This document shows positions 29,803 to 39,524 of a stretch of DNA of 53,757 nucleotides, one piece after another. Each line of letters begins with the position of its first letter. Position 1 is the stretch's first letter. The DNA is from Bacteroidota bacterium (GTDB lineage Bacteria; Bacteroidota; Bacteroidia; Chitinophagales; Saprospiraceae). The notes below the pieces were generated by a model. It worked only from the letters and a program-made list of their open reading frames with translations. It searched no databases and was not told the DNA's origin. A program made the translations under genes and the position numbers. The DNA is taken from contig JAKOXM010000678.1 in assembly GCA_029781095.1 (NCBI GenBank), forward strand, positions 1-53,757, in the 5' to 3' direction.

Positions 29803-31071
29803 TCAAATCTCCTCCCTTTCAATTGGACACGTCATGCAGTGGCTCCCGCCACGTGCCCTCGACAGTTCGTTGGAAGGTATCGTAATGATCGTGTTTTCTA
29901 TTTTATCGATGGTGATCTTGCCGTTGTCGATGTCGCGGAGAATTTTTTCCGCACCGATGACTTTATAGCCGAAATCCTTGAACGCGCGTTCGGTCACGGG
30001 ATTGCGATCGTAGGTAATGGCCACGCCGGGCTTGAGCGCCACGAGATTGCAGCCGTCGGTCCATTGTTCGCGTTCCTGGTAAGGGCTTTCGCCGCGGCCC
30101 GCCCAGATGAATTCCATGTTGGGATTCACTTCAGCCAGCAGAAAATCGCGCAGACTGGGGTATTCGATGGTTTCGCCGTTGGAGCGGTGTACGTCGACAT
30201 AGGAGCCGAGACCTTCCTGCACGATGGGCCGGTATGCGACGAAGTGGTTGTGGTTGATCTGGGTGAATACCGTATCGATGTGCATGTAGGTGCGCTCGGC
30301 AGGGATGTTCACCTGCACCACGTTTTTGATGATACCCCGGTCGAACAGGTAATTTTTGATCATTTGAAAAGCGTACTCATTGGTGCGTTCGGAGCACCCG
30401 ATGAGCAGGTAGTCCTTGTTCAGCACCATGACGTCGCCGCCTTCCACGCTGATGGTTTCGCCTTTTTTATTAGGCGGGAATTTGTCCACGCGGTTCAGGT
30501 TGATGGTTCGGCCGTCTGCTTTCAGGCGGCGAAACACCGGGTGGCTGCTGAAAATCAGGCGGGTGAGGAAGTTTTCCCGGAAGCGCGCCGTCTTGTTGGC
30601 CTTTGTGATGATGACGTGGCCTTTCACCGTGACAGCGATATCGCGGGTGAAAATGAGGTTGGGGATAGGGTCGAACAGGATGCGGTCTTCGGGTTCGAGG
30701 TAGCCGGTGATGAGGGTGTCGGCCAGTTGCTCGGACGATAATCCCGCCAGCCGGGGGATAAATGAATACGGAAGTTCCTCAAAATCAGTGATTTTATTGA
30801 TCACCTCGTATTTGCTTTCCTCATCCCGGGTGCTTTCTGCCAGCAGATCGCGTACTTCCAGCACATTTTCCTTGCCGAGGAATGCCTTTAGCACGGAAAT
30901 AAAGGTGTCGTGTTCGTCCTGCATATTGGGCAGGTGTACGATGTCGTCGAACAGGAGCTCGCCTGCGCGTTTGGGAGTGATGCGGGCAATGCCTTCGTCG
31001 GGGCGGTGTACGATTACCTTTTTGAGCCTGCCGATTTCTGAATCTACGTAAATACGACTGTTCGCGTCCAT
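29803..31071 (-). CDS. Arginine deiminase family protein
   Basis: FTRDIAVTVKGHVII, SVEGGDVMVLN, TYMHIDTVFTQINHNHFVAY, GGSHCMTCPIERE catalytic Cys. Confidence 0.92.
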   Translation of the reverse strand: MDANSRIYVDSEIGRLKKVIVHRPDEGIARITPKRAGELLFDDIVHLPNMQDEHDTFISVLKAFLGKENVLEVRDLLAESTRDEESKYEVINKITDFEELPYSFIPRLAGLSSEQLADTLITGYLEPEDRILFDPIPNLIFTRDIAVTVKGHVIITKANKTARFRENFLTRLIFSSHPVFRRLKADGRTINLNRVDKFPPNKKGETISVEGGDVMVLNKDYLLIGCSERTNEYAFQMIKNYLFDRGIIKNVVQVNIPAERTYMHIDTVFTQINHNHFVAYRPIVQEGLGSYVDVHRSNGETIEYPSLRDFLLAEVNPNMEFIWAGRGESPYQEREQWTDGCNLVALKPGVAITYDRNPVTERAFKDFGYKVIGAEKILRDIDNGKITIDKIENTIITIPSNELSRARGGSHCMTCPIEREEI

Positions 31072-31530
31072 AAATTGATGATGTTGATTTATCCTTGGTT
31101 GGGCAAAAGAGCGGCAAAAGTAGAACGAAAAATCGGGGTAGGCCGCGACTAATTTATTATGTCGATTAAAAGCAATTACGGCTCATATCCGGCATTTCAG
31201 CGTGTTTGTCATCATGGTTGTAGCAAAAACAATGAAATCGGCATACCGCAAAGGCTTGTCCTGAAAGACTTGTATCCAGGAGCGTTTCCCGGAAACGCAG
31301 TATTAAACACATTCAAAATACGACAACGCGAAATGAATTACGGCGGCTTCCCTTTGCGGCAAGAAACCAGGTTCATAAAGGCGAACATCGTTCGCAAACG
31401 GCACAATCGCCAAGCGGGCGCCGGCCCGGATAACCCGTCCGGATATCTTGAAAAACAGCCGAGTGGCATTACCGGCTCCATGTCGTGACTTCATTCCCGT
31501 AAAGAATTATTAAAAATTTCTTCACATCCG

Positions 31531-31560
31531 TTGCAAACATGCCACCCTTCTCTACCTTTG
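31531..31560 (+). promoter_or_regulatory. Bacteroidota-type promoter (TTG-N19-TACCTTTG) upstream of the ACIII operon
   Basis: TTG at 31531-31533, TACCTTTG at 31553-31560. Confidence 0.5.
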
Positions 31561-31693
31561 CGCCTCCGGTTTTTAACGGTTCTTTAACCTTTCTCCTGCA
31601 ATAAGTCTGTTTAGAGTTCATCTAAATAATATACTTTCTTGGCGGTTCGCTTTGCGGAAATAGGGGCGTTGGTAATTTTGCGCACACAATTGA

Positions 31694-33151
31694 ATGACCA
31701 ATATCATCTCCGGAACTTACATCGGGCAATCGAAAAAATACAACTACACTCTGAATATGTTGCTGAAACGCATTTGTTGGGTTTTCACGCTCTTTTTTGC
31801 TGCCTCGCTTTCGCTCTCCGCGGCTCCCACAATCGAAGAAGGTAAAACCCTTTTCACTGCCAACTGCGCCTCCTGTCATAATAAAAACATGAAGGACAAC
31901 CTCACCGGCCCCGCTTTGGGCGGAGTTGAGGATCGTTGGTCAGGTTTTCCGCGCAAGGACCTGTATGCCTGGGTGCGCAACTCCCAGTCGCTCATTGCAA
32001 CCGGACATCCGCGCGCCAACGAACTGTGGGCCAAGTGGAAACCGACGATGATGAATAACTTCCCGGGACTGACGGACGATCAGATCGAGAGTGTTCTTCT
32101 CTATGTGAACGATCAATACGTCAACGCTGGCAAAAAGGTGGTACCGCCTGGTGGCGACATTCCTACGGAAAAGGAGAGCGAAACACCCTGGATGTTCATC
32201 GGTCTTACGATCATTCTCGGGTTGCTGGCCTTTGCGCTCATGCGCATTATCGACAACCTCGGCAACATCACCCGCGTGCAGGCCGGCGATGCCCCCGTTC
32301 GCAAGAGCGTGGCCCAGACGCTGACAAGCAAAGGCGCGATCGCCTTTATGGTTTTTGCCGTGACCCTGATCTTTGGCTATAAAACGGTGGATAATGCCAC
32401 CAGAATGGGCCGTGAACAGAATTATCAGCCGGATCAGCCCATCGCGTTCAGCCACAAACTGCACGCCGGCACGAATAAAATCGATTGCCAGTATTGCCAC
32501 GATGCCGCCCGCCGCTCCAAACAGTCGTTCATTCCAGGCACCAATACCTGCATGAATTGCCACGCGGCGGTAAAAAAAGGCAGCAAAACGGGTACTTCCG
32601 AAATTACAAAGATCTTCGCCTCTATCGGTTTCGACCCGCTCCAGAATAAATACATTCCCGATTACGAAAACTGGAGCGACAAGCAGATCGAAGACCTCTA
32701 TAAAAAATGGATCGGCCAGGAATACATGTCCGCCAACACCCTGACGGCACTGGACGACAATGGCCGCATGACCGTTGAAACACAATGGGAAGGCGTCGTC
32801 AAGGCGCTCAAAAACGACCTGAACGGCAAAATACAGGGGCCGATCGAGTGGACCCGTATCCACAACCTCCCCGACCACGTTTATTTCAATCACTCCCAGC
32901 ACGTTACCGTCGGACAGATCGCTTGTCAGAAATGCCACGGCCCCGTGCAGGAAATGGACGTTGTGTATCAGTACTCCACCCTCGGAATGGGCTGGTGCAT
33001 CAATTGCCACCGCGAAACGGAGGTGAAATTCAAAGACAACGCTTACTACGATCAATACGAGCGCTACCATAAGGAACTGGCCTCCGGCAAACGCGAAAAG
33101 GTGACGGTGGAAGACATTGGCGGCCTCGAATGCCAGAAATGTCACTATTAA
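31694..33151 (+). CDS. actA: Alternative complex III subunit A: multiheme c-type cytochrome with an extra N-terminal monoheme domain (true start may be ~31757)
   Basis: Six CXXCH motifs: CASCH, CQYCH, CMNCH, CQKCH, CINCH, CQKCH; followed by ActB-F. Confidence 0.9.
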   Translation: MTNIISGTYIGQSKKYNYTLNMLLKRICWVFTLFFAASLSLSAAPTIEEGKTLFTANCASCHNKNMKDNLTGPALGGVEDRWSGFPRKDLYAWVRNSQSLIATGHPRANELWAKWKPTMMNNFPGLTDDQIESVLLYVNDQYVNAGKKVVPPGGDIPTEKESETPWMFIGLTIILGLLAFALMRIIDNLGNITRVQAGDAPVRKSVAQTLTSKGAIAFMVFAVTLIFGYKTVDNATRMGREQNYQPDQPIAFSHKLHAGTNKIDCQYCHDAARRSKQSFIPGTNTCMNCHAAVKKGSKTGTSEITKIFASIGFDPLQNKYIPDYENWSDKQIEDLYKKWIGQEYMSANTLTALDDNGRMTVETQWEGVVKALKNDLNGKIQGPIEWTRIHNLPDHVYFNHSQHVTVGQIACQKCHGPVQEMDVVYQYSTLGMGWCINCHRETEVKFKDNAYYDQYERYHKELASGKREKVTVEDIGGLECQKCHY

Positions 33152-33210
33152 ATTTAATGTGCTGATGTGCTTTTGATAATGGGCTATTTCAAGCCATTAC
33201 AATAATCTGA

Positions 33211-33320
33211 GCAGCCCATTAGCCCATTAATCACATTAGCAAATTAGCACATTAACCCCATTAGCCCATTAGCAAATTAACCCCATTAGCAAATCAGCAC
33301 ATTAGCAAATTAGCACATTG
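33211..33320 (+). repeat. Degenerate short-word tandem repeat between actA and actB
   Basis: Repeating cattagcaaattagcacattaaccccattagcccattag words. Confidence 0.85.
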
Positions 33321-36300
33321 AAAAATATGCACCACGATAACGGTATTTGGGTCAGCACGGAAGATTTGATGCGGGAAGACGCCTTCCTGCAATCGGCTGA
33401 AAAAGAATTTTCCATTGAAAACATCGACCAAACCGACGGCAAATGGGAAACCAACCGCCGTGACTTCCTGAAACTGCTCGGTTTCGGCCTGGGCGCTGCC
33501 ACACTTGCGGCCTCCTGCGAGATTCCAGTCAAAAAAGCCATTCCGTACGTTACCAAACCGGACGAAATCGTTCCGGGCGTGGCCAACTATTTCGCGTCTT
33601 CCTTTGTCAACGGCGGCGATTATTGCCCCGTTCTGGTGAAGACCCGTGAAGGCCGCCCGATCAAAATTGAAGGCAATACGCTCAGCAGCATCACCAAAGG
33701 CGGCACCAGCGCACGGGCGCAGGCATCCGTTCTCAGCCTCTACGACAACCGCCGCATTCAGCACGCGGGTCTTGTAAAGGACGGCAATGTGACGAAGCAG
33801 GAGTGGAATGCGCTCGACCGGGAAGTAAAAGCCAAACTGGCTGCCGGCGGCAATATCAGGTTGATCACCAATACCATTATCAGCCCGACGGCAAAAAAGG
33901 CGCTGACGGAATTTACCACCAAATACCCGGGCAGCCGCGCCGTGACCTACGATCCCGTATCGCATGCAGCCCTGCTCGCCGCCAACCAGCAATGCTTCGG
34001 CGCGCGGGTGATCCCCAACTATAAATTCGGCGATGCCGAAGTCATTGTCTCTTTCGGCGCCGATTTCCTCGGCACCTGGATCAGCCCGGTCGAATATGCA
34101 CGCGCCTATGCTGAAAACCGCAAAATCCGCGGTGTAAAAGGCGCTAAAATGTCGCGCCACTACCAGGTAGAAAGCCATATGTCGCTTACAGGCTCGAATG
34201 CCGACAACCGCATTCTGGTAAAACCGAGCGAACAGGGCGCAGCCATCGTTGCCTTGTACAACGAACTGACCGGTAACAGCGGCGGTCCCAAACTCAGCAA
34301 CGAAAAGGCCGCGGCAGCCATCAAAAAAATGGCGCACGACCTGGCCGAACACAAGGGCAAATCGCTCGTCGTATCCGGCTCCAACAACGTGATGGAGCAG
34401 GTTTACGTCAATATGATCAACGACCGGCTCGGAAATATCAACGCCACGGTCGATTTCAGCGCCGTATCCAACCAGCGCCAGGGCGACGAGCGCGACATGA
34501 TGCGCCTGATCGAAGAAATGAACGCAGGGCAGGTGGCTGTTGTGATCGTTTGGGGAGCCAACCCGGCTTACGAACTTCCCAATGCCGCCAAATTCAAGGA
34601 GGCATTCGCCAAAGTTGGCACCCGGATATCGTTTTCCGGTGTCATGGACGAGACCACAGCCCTTTGCAGCCATTCAGCCCCGACCCACCACCAGCTCGAA
34701 TCCTGGGGCGACGCAGAACCCAAAGCCGGCTACTTCAGCCTGATCCAGCCAACCATTGCACCACTTTTCGCCACGCGCCAGGCAGAACACTCCCTGCTCG
34801 AATGGGCGGACAGCCCCAACCTCGACCGGCAGGCCGAACAACCATACTACGAATACCTGAAGGCAGCCTGGGCCGCTGAAATTTTCGGACGCCAGACCAA
34901 ATATGCCACACAACAGGCATTCTGGGATATGAGCCTCCACGACGGCGTGGTGGAACTGCCTCCCGTAGCCTTGACGGCTGTCATGAACAACGTGTCGCTG
35001 AACCCGGATGCCGTAACCAAACCCTCCGGCAGCGAACTCGAGATATCTTTTTACGAAACGGTCAACGTCGGAGGCGGCCAATACGCGCACAACCCCTGGT
35101 TGCAGGAAATGCCGGATCCGGTAACCCGCACCGTGTGGGGCAACTACCTCCACATTCCGGTGGAGTGGGATGGCGTGAATCATATCAACGGCTGGAAGGG
35201 CCTCAACGACGGCGACAACGTTGAAGTTGAAATAAACGGCCAGAAACTGACCTGCACGGTCGTTCGTACTTTCGGCCAGGCGCCCGGCACGGTAGCCATC
35301 GCACTCGGCGGCGGACGCGAATCGGGCGGTTGCGGCGTCGGCTTCGGCGTAAACGTAAATCCATGGCTTCCGGTAGACGGTGGTCTTATCCAGTACTTTG
35401 CCAAAGACGTAAAAGTGTCCGACAAAGTGGGCGTCGACAAAAACTTCGCCTGCGTTCAGTTCCACCATACCATGGGTGTGCAGGCGCTGGGCAAAGAAGA
35501 AGGCAAAGAGATCAATGTAGACGAAAAATCACTGGGCTGGAAAGGTTTTCAGGGCGCTCTTACCGATCGTTCGATCATTTTCCATGCACACGTGGACGAA
35601 CTTCCCAAGTTTGCCTCGGAGATGGAAGAGTTTCATGCCGAGAGCAAACACCTCAATGAGCAAACCCTTTACCCCGACCGCAGCGATTATTTCGGAACGG
35701 GTATGAAATGGGGCATGTACGTCGATATGAATGCCTGTGTCGGCTGCGGCGCATGCCAGGTTGCCTGCGTCAGCGAGAACAACGTTCCGGTGGTCGGCAA
35801 AAACGAGGTGCATCGCCACCATGAAATGACCTGGTTGCGCATCGATCGCTATTTCTACGGCGACTTCGAAAACCCGAAAGTTGTGTATCAGCCGATGATG
35901 TGCCAGCACTGCGACAATGCGCCCTGTGAAAACGTGTGTCCGGTTGCCGCTACCAACCACTCCATGGAAGGCATCAACCAAATGGCATACAACCGCTGCA
36001 TCGGCACGCGCTACTGCGCCAACAACTGTCCTTTCAAGGTGCGTCGCTTCAACTGGCTCGACTACACCACAGCAGACGTATGGCCGGCCAACGAAGAGCG
36101 CGTATTCCACGCGGAAGGCGACGAATTGCCGTTCTATGCCGATAACCTTGTTCGTATGGTGCTCAATCCGGATGTAACGATCCGTTCGAGGGGCGTTATT
36201 GAAAAATGTTCATTCTGCATTCAGCGCATACAGGAGGGTAAACTGACCGCCAAACGCGAAAACCGCGCGATCATGGACAATGATATCCGGTCGGCCTGCC

Positions 36301-36482
36301 AGACGGCCTGCCCGACAGGCGCCATCATATTCGGCAACCTCAACAACCCGGACAGCGAAGTAAGCAAACTCACCAAAGCCGCAGGCGCTATTGCCTATAA
36401 GGTACTGGAAGAGATCAACGTTCGCCCCGCAGTGAACTATTCAGCAAAGATTACCAACAGCAACGAAGAACTTTATTCTTAA
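33318..36482 (+). CDS. actB: Alternative complex III subunit B, TAT-variant molybdopterin-like/Fe-S protein
   Basis: NRRDFLKLLGFGLGAATLAASC; C-terminal CVGCGACQVAC, CQHCDNAPCENVCPVAA, CIGTRYCANNCPFKVRRFNW, CSFCIQRIQ ferredoxin motifs. Confidence 0.95.
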   Translation: MKNMHHDNGIWVSTEDLMREDAFLQSAEKEFSIENIDQTDGKWETNRRDFLKLLGFGLGAATLAASCEIPVKKAIPYVTKPDEIVPGVANYFASSFVNGGDYCPVLVKTREGRPIKIEGNTLSSITKGGTSARAQASVLSLYDNRRIQHAGLVKDGNVTKQEWNALDREVKAKLAAGGNIRLITNTIISPTAKKALTEFTTKYPGSRAVTYDPVSHAALLAANQQCFGARVIPNYKFGDAEVIVSFGADFLGTWISPVEYARAYAENRKIRGVKGAKMSRHYQVESHMSLTGSNADNRILVKPSEQGAAIVALYNELTGNSGGPKLSNEKAAAAIKKMAHDLAEHKGKSLVVSGSNNVMEQVYVNMINDRLGNINATVDFSAVSNQRQGDERDMMRLIEEMNAGQVAVVIVWGANPAYELPNAAKFKEAFAKVGTRISFSGVMDETTALCSHSAPTHHQLESWGDAEPKAGYFSLIQPTIAPLFATRQAEHSLLEWADSPNLDRQAEQPYYEYLKAAWAAEIFGRQTKYATQQAFWDMSLHDGVVELPPVALTAVMNNVSLNPDAVTKPSGSELEISFYETVNVGGGQYAHNPWLQEMPDPVTRTVWGNYLHIPVEWDGVNHINGWKGLNDGDNVEVEINGQKLTCTVVRTFGQAPGTVAIALGGGRESGGCGVGFGVNVNPWLPVDGGLIQYFAKDVKVSDKVGVDKNFACVQFHHTMGVQALGKEEGKEINVDEKSLGWKGFQGALTDRSIIFHAHVDELPKFASEMEEFHAESKHLNEQTLYPDRSDYFGTGMKWGMYVDMNACVGCGACQVACVSENNVPVVGKNEVHRHHEMTWLRIDRYFYGDFENPKVVYQPMMCQHCDNAPCENVCPVAATNHSMEGINQMAYNRCIGTRYCANNCPFKVRRFNWLDYTTADVWPANEERVFHAEGDELPFYADNLVRMVLNPDVTIRSRGVIEKCSFCIQRIQEGKLTAKRENRAIMDNDIRSACQTACPTGAIIFGNLNNPDSEVSKLTKAAGAIAYKVLEEINVRPAVNYSAKITNSNEELYS

Positions 36483-36483
36483 A

Positions 36484-36565
36484 AGGGGTTTGAGGTTTCA
36501 GGATTTCAAGGTTTCAGGGTTATCCGCCCAAAAACCTGAAACCCTGGAACCCTGAAACCATCTAA
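36484..36565. repeat. Word-repeat hairpin spacer between actB and actC
   Basis: ggtttcaggatttcaaggtttcaggg ... cctgaaaccctggaaccctgaaacc. Confidence 0.75.
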
Positions 36566-36580
36566 CCATAATAAAAAAGT

Positions 36581-38005
36581 ATGTCTCAAGCAGTTGCGCC
36601 GGTTCGGCACGTTTTGATTGAAGGCAATAAATCCTACCACAATATCACGGAGGATTTGTGCACCCCTACTGAAAAAGCGCCTTCACGGGAGTGGATAATC
36701 GCTTTCTCGATCGCTTCGGCTTTCCTCGGGCTGTACATATTCTCCATTATTTGGACGGTATGGAAAGGCATCGGTTCCTGGAACCTCAACCGTACGATCA
36801 ACTGGGGTTGGGATATTACCAACTTCGTGTGGTGGATCGGTATTGGTCACGCAGGGACGCTGATTTCGGCCATTTTGTTGCTGTTCCGCCAGCGCTGGCG
36901 GACGGGGGTGAACCGCGCTGCGGAAGCCATGACCATCTTCGCCGTGATCTGCGCCGGCCAGTTCCCCGTTTTCCACATGGGGCGGGTGTGGCTCGCATTC
37001 TTCATCTTCCCGTTCCCGAATACCCGCGGACCGCTTTGGGTGAACTTTAACTCGCCGCTGTTGTGGGACGTATTTGCCATATCGACGTATTTCTCGGTTT
37101 CGCTCCTGTTCTGGTACACCGGTTTGGTACCTGACCTTGCTACCGTCCGCGACCGCGCGTCGGGTTTCCGCAGAAAGATGTACGAGATTTTTTCTTTCGG
37201 GTGGACCGGCAGCGCCAAACACTGGCAGCGCCATGAGGCTCTTTCGCTGGTATTGGCCGGCATTTCAACGCCGCTGGTACTTTCGGTACATACCATCGTA
37301 TCCTTCGACTTTGCCACGTCGGTTGTTCCGGGCTGGCATACCACCATTTTCCCGCCTTATTTTGTTGCGGGCGCTATCTTCTCGGGATTTGCCATGGTGC
37401 AGACGCTGATGGTGATCACCCGTAAAGTGCTGAAACTGGAAGAATATATTACGCTGAACCACATTGAATCCATGAACAAGGTTATCGTGCTTACGGGTAC
37501 GATCGTCGGTGTGGCGTACCTCACCGAGTTGTTCATCTCCTGGTATTCGGGTTATATCTACGAGCAATTTGCTTTCTACAACCGCGTATTCGGCATTTAC
37601 TGGTGGGCATATTTCGGTATGATGTTCTGCAACGTGGTCAGTCCGCAGCTCTTCTGGTCGCGGAAGATCCGCCGCAGCATCTGGTGGACGTTCTTCCTTT
37701 CCATCGTGGTGAATATCGGAATGTGGTTTGAGCGTTTTGTGATTATCGCAACGACGCTGGCCCGCGATTTTTTACCGTCTTCCTGGAGTTACTACAGCCC
37801 GAGCTGGGTAGAGATATGCATTTTCTCCGGCACCATCGGTCTGTTCTTCGTTTGTTACCTGATCTTCACCCGCGTTGCGCCGGTGGTCGCCATTGCCGAA
37901 ATCAAAGCCATTTTGAAAGTGGCAGGCGATCAGTACATCGGACCGAATGCCCAGAAACAGGCGCATGGCCACGCCAAAAGCGAACCCGCGAAAAAAGATC
38001 ATTGA
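36581..38005 (+). CDS. actC: Alternative complex III subunit C (NrfD/PsrC family)
   Basis: Ten-TM NrfD-like; WNLNRTINWGWDITNFVWWIGIGHAGTLISAILLLFRQRWRT. Confidence 0.95.
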   Translation: MSQAVAPVRHVLIEGNKSYHNITEDLCTPTEKAPSREWIIAFSIASAFLGLYIFSIIWTVWKGIGSWNLNRTINWGWDITNFVWWIGIGHAGTLISAILLLFRQRWRTGVNRAAEAMTIFAVICAGQFPVFHMGRVWLAFFIFPFPNTRGPLWVNFNSPLLWDVFAISTYFSVSLLFWYTGLVPDLATVRDRASGFRRKMYEIFSFGWTGSAKHWQRHEALSLVLAGISTPLVLSVHTIVSFDFATSVVPGWHTTIFPPYFVAGAIFSGFAMVQTLMVITRKVLKLEEYITLNHIESMNKVIVLTGTIVGVAYLTELFISWYSGYIYEQFAFYNRVFGIYWWAYFGMMFCNVVSPQLFWSRKIRRSIWWTFFLSIVVNIGMWFERFVIIATTLARDFLPSSWSYYSPSWVEICIFSGTIGLFFVCYLIFTRVAPVVAIAEIKAILKVAGDQYIGPNAQKQAHGHAKSEPAKKDH

Positions 38006-38052
38006 TACCCGACCCTGAACGCCCAACTTCAAACTTCAAACATTTTTTATAA

Positions 38053-38583
38053 ATGGCTGCTGAAAGTAAAAAAGTTCTTTACGGACTTTACAACGACGAA
38101 GAAGACCTGAAAGGCGCAATCAAAACTGCGAATGCGGCGCACCTGAATATCATGGACGTGTTTACGCCCTTCCCGGTTCACGGGCTGGACCCGATTCTCG
38201 GATTGAAAGAGAGCCGCCTGCACATCCTCGGCTTTATTTACGGGGCTGTGGGCGCAACCTTCGGATTTCTCGCCATGACCTGGATATTCACGAGCGACTG
38301 GCCGATCGTGTTTGGCGGCAAACCGTTCTGGTCGGTGCCGGCTTTCATCCCGATCACCTTCGAGATGACGGTATTGTTCTCCGCATGGGGTATGACCATT
38401 TCCTTCTACACCATCTGTGGTATGTGGCCGGGTGTGAAGGCGAAATCGCTCGATAATCGCATTACGGATGACAAATTCTGCATCGCTTTCGATGTAACCA
38501 GCGCACCGGACAGCGATGTGAAAAACCTTCAGGGCTTTTTTACCAATACCGGCGCTTCCGAAGTGAATGTAAAGGCAATGTAA
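38053..38583 (+). CDS. actD: Alternative complex III subunit D (DUF3341)
   Basis: LYGLYNDEEDLKGAIK, VFTPFPVHGLDPILGLKESRL. Confidence 0.95.
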   Translation: MAAESKKVLYGLYNDEEDLKGAIKTANAAHLNIMDVFTPFPVHGLDPILGLKESRLHILGFIYGAVGATFGFLAMTWIFTSDWPIVFGGKPFWSVPAFIPITFEMTVLFSAWGMTISFYTICGMWPGVKAKSLDNRITDDKFCIAFDVTSAPDSDVKNLQGFFTNTGASEVNVKAM

Positions 38584-38627
38584 CCCACTGATAACCAACA
38601 ACCAACAACGGACAACTAATAAAGAAT

Positions 38628-39440
38628 ATGAAATACGCAATTGGCGCGATTCTCGGCGTTGCATTTTTTGCCTGGGCGTTTTCGCTGTGCTCACCGGCCG
38701 GCAAGAACAAAACCGGGCATGAATACATGCCGGACATGTATCACCCTGTCGGTTATGAAGCCAACCAGTACAGTGCCTATTACTGGAATCACTGGGATGA
38801 TAAAAGCACCTTCACGAAGGCCCAACTATCCATGCCGCGCGGCAAGGTGAACGGAACGATTCCCCGCGGTTACACTGCCGCATATTATGGCCAGGATATC
38901 GGCTATGTACGTGGAAAAAATGCCGACAACGCCATCGCTGCCCCCGTAAACGGTGAAGCGCCGTTTTACTACGCGAATAATGAAGATGACCGTCTGCGCT
39001 GCGAGCAACAGATGACCGACAATCCCTATCCGATCACAAAGGAAGGGCTCGATCGCGCGAAAAACCTGTACACGATATATTGCGGCATTTGCCATGGCGA
39101 CAAAGCCGACGGACAGGGATGGCTTGTTACGATGCCTGATACGAAGTACCCCGCCCAGCCCAAAAACCTGATCGGCGACGACATGATCGCTGCCGGCAAC
39201 GGACGCTTTTATTTTGCCATGATGTACGGTAAAAACGTGATGGGCGGCTACTCGGACAAACTCTCGTTCGAAGAACGCTGGCAGGTGTTGCACTACATCC
39301 GTTCGCTGCAGGCCAAATCCAAGAACCTGGAATACAGCGAAACCGCCAATACCCTGAGCAACGTTGAAAAACCGGCCAAGGGCGTAGCCACTGGCCCCGC
39401 AAGGGCAGTTGTCGCACCGCCGCCGCCACCGTCAAAATAA
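38628..39440 (+). CDS. actE: Alternative complex III subunit E, monoheme cytochrome c
   Basis: MPDMYHPVGYEANQYSAYYWN; CGICHGDKADGQG heme motif. Confidence 0.93.
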   Translation: MKYAIGAILGVAFFAWAFSLCSPAGKNKTGHEYMPDMYHPVGYEANQYSAYYWNHWDDKSTFTKAQLSMPRGKVNGTIPRGYTAAYYGQDIGYVRGKNADNAIAAPVNGEAPFYYANNEDDRLRCEQQMTDNPYPITKEGLDRAKNLYTIYCGICHGDKADGQGWLVTMPDTKYPAQPKNLIGDDMIAAGNGRFYFAMMYGKNVMGGYSDKLSFEERWQVLHYIRSLQAKSKNLEYSETANTLSNVEKPAKGVATGPARAVVAPPPPPSK

Positions 39441-39524
39441 GAGATCGATTTTCCGTAAATAAACCATCCCGTTGAACCTGATCTATACAAAATAACTTTA
39501 TTGGGCTCTGCCCAAACCTGCGAT

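Noticed and set aside
31159-31488. 109-aa ORF in the gap upstream of the ACIII operon
   Set aside because: No recognisable motif, unusual composition, more likely untranslated leader/intergenic; left uncalled
31940-33145. 401-aa minus-strand ORF opposite actA
   Set aside because: Antisense of a multiheme cytochrome with six CXXCH motifs
33211-33320. Possible CRISPR-like array
   Set aside because: Words are 6-16 nt, drift continuously and there are no unique spacers or cas genes
33294-34673. 459-aa minus-strand ORF opposite actB
   Set aside because: Mirror ORF of a strongly recognisable sense gene; no motif in its translation
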